Assembly: GCA_029721515.1 (NCBI GenBank) | Contig: CM056563.1 | Location: 7,898,454 to 7,962,453, forward strand | Length of the DNA stretch: 64,000 nucleotides | Direction: 5' to 3' | Origin: Synanceia verrucosa | Lineage: Eukaryota; Chordata; Actinopteri; Perciformes; Synanceiidae | Part shown: piece after piece, positions 50,840 through 62,033 of the stretch | Layout: every line of letters begins with the position of its first letter | Numbering within the stretch: the stretch's first letter is position 1 | Notes under the pieces: model-generated | The model's database searches: none | The model's input: the letters and a program-made list of their open reading frames with translations, nothing else | What the model was told of the DNA's origin: nothing | Made by a program: the position numbers and the translations under genes

Positions 50840-53800
50840 TATATCTGCTTGTGATAGAGCAACATGCACACATATAAATCTCACTACATGCTCAGTGGCA
50901 GATGAACAAGTGCAGACTCTATTCCTCATGAGAGCACGGTATTTTTTCCAGAGCGTGATGTTTCTCCCCCCTCCCACAGAAATGCCACTCTACATCATAG
51001 TCCTCTCTCATCTTGTCTGTCAACACTTCATCCTTTTCTTGCCGCTGCTTCCTGTGTCTATATCGCGACAGGACACACATGTCATTGTTTTGTCACGGTC
51101 GTGGCCGTATTGATGAAGCGATGTGGAGCTAATTAAAGACAATGTGCAAGGAGTGTCAGCGGCAGTGAGAGGAATAAAACCACGGTGACGGAGCGATAGG
51201 TCCCTAATTATTATTCTCCTTTTGGTTTGGACGGGAGAGATAATAACCCTGCAGGCACATTCGGCAGGCGCTCTCTGCCTATTTCTCTCTATCCTTGCCT
51301 GCAATCTCCAATTTTCATTTCCAACAACTCCACTCTGTCTTTCCCCCTCTTTTTCTCTTTCTCTCTGGCTTTAGTATCATGCCGCCCTGCTCATCTACTC
51401 CACTGGGCGCTTATTCAAACCCAGTCCACATCCTCTCACTTTGTACTCTCTGACACTGCCCACCAACCCTGATCACCACAGCTCACAGCGGCTGTCTGTG
51501 GAATGTGTGTGTGTTACTGGATACTGTGCATGTAATGTGTATGTTGGTGTTTACGTGTAATGCATGTTATGCATTTTTAATTCAGCACAACACTTTTTTA
51601 GTAGCACTTAAACAATTCCTGTTATTCTCATTTGCAGATGCATTTCTGGTTTCTAGTTTTAAAAATGGTGGGTGGCAGCAGCACCTCTTTCACACTCTGT
51701 TTGAGCTCTGGCCACATCCTCCCAAAAAGCCCAGTCTGTTCTGATTTGTCAGCTGTGATTGGTCAACTGAACCAGACTCTTCAGGCTTTGCTCTAGCTCT
51801 GGGTAAGGTTGTGCCAAACTAGCCGCTAGGCAGGTGCTCATGTGACATCACCAAGTTACAGAAGAAAGGGTGGGGTTTGAGACATTTCAGGCAGTTCAGG
51901 AGCAGTGGACTATGTGTCTGTTACCTCACACACCTTTTAAATGCACAGGAAACTTGCTAGCACACTAAAGGAAAGTGGAAAAGCAGCATAACAGGGCCTT
52001 TAATGGTACACATTAGCATAATTTACATTAACCATTGCTGAGAGTATTATTGAGGGACTAGAGCTTTTATTTAGAGTAAAGAAAACATGGATTTTGTTGT
52101 TGGTACAGGCTGTTTTTGTGAGTCTGAGGCTGTGGGTTATTGAAAAAAGAAGGAAGAAGAAATGTTGCACACAAGTTCAAGGCCATTCTTTCAAAAGCAG
52201 TGTTTTGCCTGCGTACTCCAAAAATAATCAAAAGGGCACACCAAGCAGTAGATCCATGGTAGTGCTGGATACACAAGAAAGGACTCCTTGGACTGATAGG
52301 CTTATCTAAATCTGTGGCTTCTGATCTATGAAAAATTAATGCAAAAGCCAGCCGCGTTACATCATTTTCCTCCAATTTGCTGTAACCCATCAAAGCCAGA
52401 TCAAATGTCTCTCTGTAAATGTCATCAACGCTTCAGATATCATTCCATTTTCCTTCAATAGGATGCACACCCATTTCTCTGGTTGTGACTCCCACACTTC
52501 CAGATGTTACACACTGCTGTGTCTGTGTGTGTTTTGTAGACTTAGAGGAATCCCAGGGGTTTAGAGTCAGGCAGCACAGTGTAATGTAAGCTGGTGTTCC
52601 TTCCACTGGAGCATCTTGTTATCTCCTTTCTCCTACATGTAGTGCCTCTATCAAAGGGCTTCTCTACCTTGCTCACCGTGGGGCTGCAGAGAGCAGCTCT
52701 GCCAGCCTGCTTGATATGCAGCGGCGTCTGGTGGCTGCTGGGCTCCCACGCTTCCCTGACTGAAGCCTTTAAGACTTGGTGCTGTTAGAGAGAGCCTCCC
52801 CTCATCAATGGCCCTACTGAGTGGCTGTGACAGTGCCACGTGGAAAACACATCGATTAAATGGTTCCTCTTGCCATCCGCTCCTGCCATGCCGCATAGCT
52901 CTCATCCTTCATTCCCTCCCCAAAATGAAAGCCCCCGCAATTGAGTTTGAACTTTCTACATGGGAGGCGGCGCTGTCACGCTCACACATGGCAGCGGGGA
53001 GAATCCTCTGGAATAAAAGTAGCAGGAATCATGTGAAATGGGAGGAGAGGGAGACAAGGTAGAGAGAAACAGATAAAAGCGAGTGAGGTGTAGTACAGTC
53101 TGAGGAGTTCAACCATTATTTACTCTTTTCTATCACCTCTCATTCAATGTCAACTGCTGCTATGGCTCTCCTTAACATGAATGTCAGCAATCTGTAATTA
53201 ACTAGGGCTCTCAAAGAGGAAACTACGCTGATGCTTAAAGAATTTGACACAAAAAAGCAAATGTCTTTAAAGGAAAACAAGATTTCCTGGGAGAGAGCTG
53301 TCCGGCCGTGTGATTGAGGCAGGTGGAGGCAGAATCTGCGTCTGGCGTTTGAGCATGCATAACGCCCTCTGATACAGGATGTGTGCCTTGTGATAAAAGT
53401 GGAGGGATGCGAAGAGCGCCGTTTGAGTAGCGGCTTGCCCAATCTGCTCAGTCTTATGAAAGCTTTTGTATCAGAGCGGGAAGAGGAGCTCTAGGCGCAA
53501 CAGCCATATTTATATTCCAATCTTCTACACAGAAACCCACATTGCCAGGCTCATAAAAGATTCATCGAGCAGGGGAAAGCAAGGTCGTACAGAAAACTGG
53601 GCAGGAGGTGCCTACTGCAATGCAAAAAAGAGAAAAATCATTGGGTGGTAGTTACTGGGGTAACGTGTATTGTTGCCCTTATTAGCGAGGGCAGCGTTGA
53701 CCAGTGATCAAGCCAGTCCGTCTTCTAATTGGCACCTGTCACTCAGACTATGACCTGCATGGACGGCCATGGTATTGATTCAAAGCTTCAATACGTTGTT

Positions 53801-53841
53801 TGGGTCTTTGTCTGCTGAGGATCCCACTGCCGACATGTTTT

Positions 53842-53872
<31 letters not shown>

Positions 53873-55663
53873 GTGTGCGTGTGTGTGTGTTCTGGGTGTT
53901 GTCAGAGGAATGTCACTCTTGCTTAGAGTCACTGACATAAACCTCTGGGAGTCCTGCACCCTCCAGCACACTCGTGCAGAGGGAAAGAGAGAAAGTAGGG
54001 GAGAGAATGCGATATAGGGATGATATTCATCCCGCACCAGTCGAGCTGATCCTTCCATACCCTGTTGACAGTGAGCATACAAATAAATTCCCATACATTA
54101 TGTGAGCAGAGGGTATTTCTTTTGAGAAATTATTTGTGCATCAGTCAGCCATTGTGAAATTGTCTGGAAGAGAGAATTTGGGTCAGAAGAGGGGCACAAC
54201 GGGCTCAGAGGACACATGTAAATCTCCTTTTCTTTTCCTCCTGCATGTATTAAAAGTAATCAGTCCCTGGGTGTACAGATGGCTGCTGGTTAGCTGCCAG
54301 GTTAACCATGTCTGTACAAATGAAAGAGCTCCAACAACTGTATTCAGTGCTCAGTCCCCAAAAGATCTTAAAGACCTTTCTAATGACGATTATGAGCTGG
54401 CCTGGAGTCAGCCAGCTCAGTCTGCAGGAATGTTAATGGTCATTTTAGTGCAGCAAGCCGCTGGGTTTCCAGCAAGACAGCAAACAGCAACAGAGGTCAT
54501 TTAGAGCCCACACAACCCTGGAGCATAAGCACTGGTCAGTCTGTGACTCTGAATGAGTAAGTGGTCATTTAAAGCATGCACTAAATACCAAGGTTACCTC
54601 TCTGACTTTGGCCATCCCAGTTTGAAGCAAGAGTCCCCTCCCCTGTAATATTATTGTTTATGTACTGAGTGAATTTAAAGTCCCAGTGAAACTGAAGTTA
54701 GTCTTTAGCGTCTGTGCTATTCCACAGTGAGCAGTCTACAGTTACAGGAGGAATTTAAAGAGTCCTTCACATTTGATTGGGCTGCTAAAAAGTGGGTGAG
54801 CTTAGAGTTTAAATTGATGGATGGATGAAGACACTATTGATTGAAACTGGTTTTAGCTTAAGTTAACAATTGTCACAGGAATAAAACATGACTGAATTTT
54901 TATATAAAATTATTTTTTTGCATGTATATCACAGCTCTCCTGCTTTTAGCATTGTTTTTAGTGCACATGAGCTGGTTAGCGCCACTGCTCTACACTGCTT
55001 TATGCTGGTTACAGCTGATAATGTTGGACCAACCCAACAGTGTCATTGCAGTAGTGGAGCACCACTGTCCCATACTCCCCTTCAGATTAACACTGTCAGC
55101 TCTGTGAGCATTTCCTGTTGTTTGCACTGTTATCATTAGCTGTTGTAGCCTATATTTAGCATTTTCATTTCATCTCAGTTTTAAGAGCATGATACAAGAG
55201 CCTGAATTTAAAGAGCATGAGTTTTGTTTACAGTCATGAAGGTCATGCATGTTAGCGTAATGTACCCACACAGAAAAGGGAATTCCAGCTGGAAATGTGA
55301 GGTCATGTCGACACACCCTCTCCAGCTCAGGAGTCCAATCATGACGAGGACACAAGGTTAGTCTGAGAGTCAAGCCACGACCTCGCCTCTCTACCCGGCC
55401 TTCCATCTGTTGACCAATTACCCCACTGCCCGCTGCCTTCATGCCTCATCCGAAGCACCACAGTAGTAAAATCACTCACCCATTTCACCCAGGGCCACGC
55501 TGAAAAAAAAATCACTGCCACCATCACCACACACTAATATCACCCCTGCGTGAGTCATGGACAGAACACATTTAGAAAACTGACCCAGAAACAGGTACAG
55601 CATCATCGAAAAAAAGCTAAGCACTCACAGGCACACAAACCTCCCTGTCCATTAACGAGCACA

Positions 55664-55700
<37 letters not shown>

Positions 55701-58700
55701 TAACCAACCCACTTGTATGCCACGCAGACTCACTGTACTCGTGAGGAAATTACACAGCATTGATTCTGCTCCTCACCCTAACCACAAACATCACGTTTCA
55801 CATCCGAACTTTAGACTAGTCACATAAATGTTTAACCCCTTTAGGGCCAAGTTTATGTTCTCAGATAACAGGCAAGTACCTTTAATGTCACCTTGTGCAC
55901 TGATTATTTGTCCCTACAGACACACCTCTGATGATGAAGCAGCGGCAACATGAAAGCACGTCAAGCATTAAGGCGAGGGAGTGAACGGCGGACAGCACAA
56001 AGGCTCAACAGCTCTCTGTGCTCCCCCTCCTCTCTTAAGCCCATCTCTTTTATGACACTGATCCCTTTACAGTGCTGAGATCCTGACTCACACAATGTGG
56101 CATCATTATCATGCACTGATTGGAGCTCTACCCTGATCAGTCATGACACAAGCACATACTATTCACTCTCTTCAAGCAGCGCTGAATCAAACATAATGCA
56201 ACCTCATTATCCGCAGCTCATTGTGAAGCAGCACCTTTTTGTATATTAATGGGGAGCTCATGAAGGTGGATGCAGCTGATCCAGCCCGATCCTGCTCACC
56301 CTCATGATTGTTCATGACTGACAAGAAACAGGTTATGTTGGTTACCTTCATCCATCCATTATCTACTGCTTATCCTCACATAGGGTCATGGGGGCGCTGG
56401 AGCCTATCCCAGCTGTCGTAGGGCGGATGGCAGGGTACACCCTGCACAAGACTCCAGTTCATCGCAGGACACATAGAGACAGACAACCACTCACACTCAC
56501 ATTCACACCTACAGACAATTTAAATTAGCCAATTAACCTAATCCCCATGCATGTTTTTGGATGGTGGGAGGAAGCCGGAGTACCTGGAGAGAACCCACAC
56601 AGACATGGGGAGAACATGCAAACCCCACACAGAAAGGCCCCGGGATTTAAACCTGCTACCTTCTTGCTGTGAGGCGACAGTGCTAACCACTACACCACCC
56701 CTGGTTACCTTCGGGATGTGTAAAAAACATGGCCTGTATTATAGCCATAATGTACTTGTTGTAACTAGGGATGCACAATGTATCAGCAGTAATATTGGTA
56801 TTTGGACAGGGATTTGTCCATGTGTTACGCAAACGCAGCACAGGATTGTGGGTGTTACTGTCAGCGTTGCGTTGTGGTAGTTTTTCATGGTGTTGTAATT
56901 TATGACAAGGTGACCAGATGTCCCTGATTTCCAAGGACAGTTGGATGACAGATTCCAGCTTTTTATGATTGAGAAAACATGTTGAGTAGAACAACAGTTA
57001 GCCAGTCACTCCCGTAACAACTGTTGATATCTCCGAGCTTTACATTTCATAAATCTGGTCACCTTAATTTATGAAACTTTCTCACAGGACTTTTGTATGT
57101 TGAGGGAGGTAAACTGAACTTTAATTTAGTTACACACTTGCTAAAAGTGGTAAAGTTTGTTAAAAAGTAATACTGTTGGTTACTTATGGTTTATCGTCGC
57201 CCTTTAACCTTATTACCTAACCTACCATTATTTGGAAGTAAAATATGTTTTGAAAATAAAGCAAGACATTCAAAAATTCAGTTGGCATGATTTCAGTCTG
57301 TACAAAATTTTCTCATCTCAGAAACTTTTTTTTTTTTTTTTTAACATATATTGATATTCGTAAATGTCGCTTATCGGCCATAACAGCAACATTAATGTCA
57401 GATGTCAGTATCAGACCAAATTTTCATATCGGTGCATCACTAGTTGTAACATCATTATTATACATGAGCAAATGCACATGCAAAAGCTGCAGTGTGCATC
57501 TGTGTGCTGCAGCCTGACCCTCTGAGGTCTTGTTCAGTATCACTGAGTTTATTGCCTCAGACGAGCGCTGGACCTGTTCATATCATAGCAAGGTGGTTTT
57601 AACAGTTGAGTGTGCGCCTTTGGCTCTCACCGGCAGATTTACATCCAGTCTCTAGCGGCTCTTCATTTGTTTAATTGTCTGGGTGGAGGTGAGGCTGCTT
57701 GGCAGAGCACACTCTGTCCATCCTGCTGCTGTAGCCTCATCACTTCCTCCTCACATCTCTGTTCCTCTTTGACTGTCATGCAGCTGCACGGTTGTGTTCC
57801 TCCATTTTTCTAAAAGCTTTAACAGGTAGGCTCACTGTTGATAATCATCGCAGATGGGATATTATTTTTCGCTCCCAGTGTCTGACGAGCTTCAATGTTT
57901 TGGTGAAACTGCTGTGTAATAGGCGTTTGGCATGGACACAAGGACAGGAATTTGCCATAAGTGGCTTTATTATAGTCACGTCTGGGGATTTTATTGTGAT
58001 AGTGCTTGCTTTGCTCTCGATGGGCCGCCGCCAGGAAAAGAGATTTTTAGTCCAAGGGGTCGGTGGACGGTTTAAAGACCTCTTGACTGGACACTATCTC
58101 ACCCAGCTGTTTGTCCTGCCTGCCTCTGATTGAGTGGAGGCTTGTCCCTGTTGTCCTCACATGCAGACACCCAGTAGATAGCGTTAACATTAGGTCAGCC
58201 AACTGCTCCACATCATTTTTCTGATCCCTAATATATGTCAGGTTTGATAATAAGTCTGCCACTCTTCCCAATATAGCATTACCATAGCTTCTGTTTTATT
58301 TGACTCTATAAAACATTTCGATTCAGTGACACTGGTAATGTATTACAGCACTAAAGTACTGTGTAATTAGCCCAATGTAAATAAGCAAAATGTTTGTGCC
58401 AAATGATGTTTTAAACAACAGGGTGATTTACAAGTGCTCATTGCTTTTTAGCTATAAATCGACCCCGGCTGGGTGAGTTTCTGGTGCAATCACTGCACCA
58501 ACATGGAATGAGGAAACAACTTAACAAGGTCCTAACAAGCAGCCTGTTCAAACTGATTGTTTATCGTGATCCCCAGCGAGTGAAAGGATCAGGTAAATTA
58601 GTGAAAAACCTAGCCAATTGCTGATGCAGGGTTCTGACTCCCTCTTTGAGAATGACAAGCAATTAGGGTTTCTCCCCCGCTGCACTTGGTGTTTGAACAG

Positions 58701-59693
58701 AAAAAACACCAAAAGCAAGTGTTCATTTCCATCCCTCTCAAACATGCCCAGTGTTGGGGAGTCTCCTAGGCCAGGCGACTTAAACCAATAACTGTATTCC
58801 TCTGGCACTTCCTTACTCCAGTGGGACAACAGCGCTTGTTTTGCCTCTAAACCTGAATCTTTCAAGTACATGAAACAATCCTTATACTCGAGCAGAAATC
58901 GAGCAGCTTACAGAAAACCAAACAAAGGAAGTCTTTTGTCCCTTTGAACAGTATTACTTCATCTCTCAGTCGAGCTCCAGCAAGCTTTTTAAATCGCTTT
59001 GATTGTCGGACAGGAATACTAGTGGAACATTGTGTTTTGCAAACACTCTTCTAAATACAAACCCTTTTGGGAATGTGACTGATTTAATTCAAAGTCTTTC
59101 TTCTTCACAAAGAAGTTATATTTAGTCTTGAAGCTTTGGGGCAACTGTCACCAACCAAATTCAAAGTTACTTCATATGCGTTAAAAGGAAAATTTCACAC
59201 TGAATTGTCTTGTAGTCTTTTCTTTTTTGTGATTAACACATGAGCACAATATCTGATCATCTCATTGTCTCACAGCATTTTAATTAAATCCAAGGCTACA
59301 CACTATACACTAAAAGGAGCACCTTCTATTCCCGAATTTCTGCTGTTGTAGCTAAGCAACCAATACAAACCTGTTAATATTAAAACCAGACCAATGAAAA
59401 GATACTGAGTTTCACAAAAAATTATAGCAAAATACTATAATTTCTCACCCCTTACTGATATATGTTCGCATATTTCCAAATGGATTAATGCTAAACATTA
59501 AACATGGTTTGCAGCTCACAGAATGATTGCTGGCTCACATTTCTCTGAACGTCTGGTGCTTTTGGAAGGGATGACATCCTCTGGATTCATTTGAAATTAT
59601 CTTTTACATTTTAAACGTCTTTGAGATGAATTTACAGTGATATTTTTTAGACTGTATACTGTGTGTGGTGCATATAAATGCATTACTTCCAAA

Positions 59694-59737
<44 letters not shown>

Positions 59738-61980
59738 CACACACACACACACGTGTCCTGTCATGCATGGCTTAGAAAGACATCTTTGCCAAGGTCAAGC
59801 AGGTCCCCATCTGTATCGGTAACACTAAGGACCCCTGGGCTTTATGGATACTTAACAAACACACACTTCTGTCTCATTAAAGCCCTGTAAATATTTCATA
59901 CATGGCCTGTGGTGCTGAGACGCGCATGAGAAATATGTGGATATCTTAACTGTGTCGGTCGGCAGTGTTACTGTTCATCGCAGCAGATACGCAGCAACTC
60001 ATCAATTCTTTATGCTTGCTGCGCAGTCTTCGGAAGACGGGTGGCGTCATATTTTCTTTCAGACCTTTTAAATATTTAATGCAAACACTTACAACAAATT
60101 GTCCCCCAAGGCCAATTACAGTATGAACCCAATGAAGAAAGGGCTTGAGATATGATAGTAAGTCATCTTCTACATTCTCCATGTCACATTCACGGGTGTC
60201 AAACAGTGACATTTATTCCTCTTTATTTATTGAGAGGCATCCACAGTGCTGTGTGGTTGTGTGTAGGTCAGGATAGAGAAGTTGTGTAATTTACATTTAT
60301 TCTGTTACAGTTAGTTATTAAATAAGTAACTGCGCATCAGAAAACTGTAAGACTAAATTAAAGGAGGTTGAAGAGGCCCCTCAACACATACTTGTGGTTT
60401 TATTTAGTGGTAGTTGTGTGGCCAGGGATGTGTTCAAGGTGATTGGGGAAATTAGAATGAGAGCCCTGGGATACTCCAGCACGTTGTTTCATAGTTCACG
60501 CCGAATGAAATCAATTTGTTTTTATCGAATACCATCTGTGCTGTACACGTTGTACGTTGTGCGTTGTTGTGCGCACACTGTATAGCTTCTGCTCATCTTA
60601 AAGGTCACCTGCAGTGTAAAGATGGCACAGAGCACACTGATGTATGCTGCACTGTACAGCTTGGCCTTTGCTGTTTCTACATGTCTCTTGAATATGTCAA
60701 ATACACAGATGTAACAATATGGTGATGGATACAGTACTTAAGAAATTTATTCCACCACCTGATCCTGTTTGTCTCAAAGAGCCTCCAGCATTATTTCATT
60801 CACTTTAACTGGACTCTTTCTTCCTCACTGAGTTATCGTCACCATTTTGAACAGAAGTGAGGAACTGAATTGAACTGAATTCACCTTTTTAGACCCAAAT
60901 ATAAATAAATAACTGGAATTTAACATCTCAATCAAAAAATAATAACGATGTGCTTTGATATTTTTTTTTGTAAACCAGTATTTTTTTTTTTAATTCATGG
61001 ATAACAACAATAATTACATTTTAGCATTAAAGAGCTTGCACATAACCTACTGGTGGATTAAACATTACAGATCCTGTACAGATTGTTAAGCCCCCTGAGG
61101 TGAATTTGTGATATTGGGCTGTTCAAATAAAATTGACTTAACTACATAAACATAAAAAATATTTTGGTAATCATCAATTCTGTTAATTTAAGGCAGCAGT
61201 GGCCAACACCTCACACTGGGTGGTGGAAAAATTAATTTGTTTAACATGGTGTATATAATCAAAATGATTTAAACTAGGCCTGCATTGCTAATTTCTTCTT
61301 CATAATTTCATTCTCAAAGATTTTCTTTTAAATAATATCTATTAAATCTCTTGTTAAGAGGCTGGAGGAAGGTAAAACTATGGTGACAAAGCATCGTTTT
61401 TACTCAGCTTTATAGATCGCCAGCCCTGTGTAGATGGTAAATGTGTGAAAAGATAGATAGTATGAGATGAAACTGGTGAGGGACCTCACTATATCCCACT
61501 CTCTGTTTCTTCCATGTCTTGTAGAGCTGTGTTGTTATGTTTGTTGGTGTGTCTGGTGACAGACTGTCTGTGGTGCTGTATGAGCTCTCCATGGTCCTGA
61601 ATGTATTCCAGCACAGAATTAAAGGTGCTGCCAACAACCTAAATAACACAATACTCTAAAAGACCTTCTACTTTTCCAAGCTGCCATGGCTGATCTGCTC
61701 AGCGCTGCTTATGCTGACCAGTTGAACCCTCCCCCTGGAAGTTCAACTGCTCCTGCCTGGACTCAAAGCTTTTCTGGGTCAGATGATTTACCGTCCTTCA
61801 CTTCAATTCACCACTGTCACATCAAAGCTCGTCATTTTTTTAACGACAGGGACGCGCGCGCCTTTTGGCACGCTACACACTCGGACACACACAACGGCAC
61901 GCATCTCCAGGATCCGTGCGCATCTGTTGGCGTCGCTCTGGTGCGCCTCTAATTACGCACGACTCGTTTTCTTACAACAG

Positions 61981-62033
<53 letters not shown>

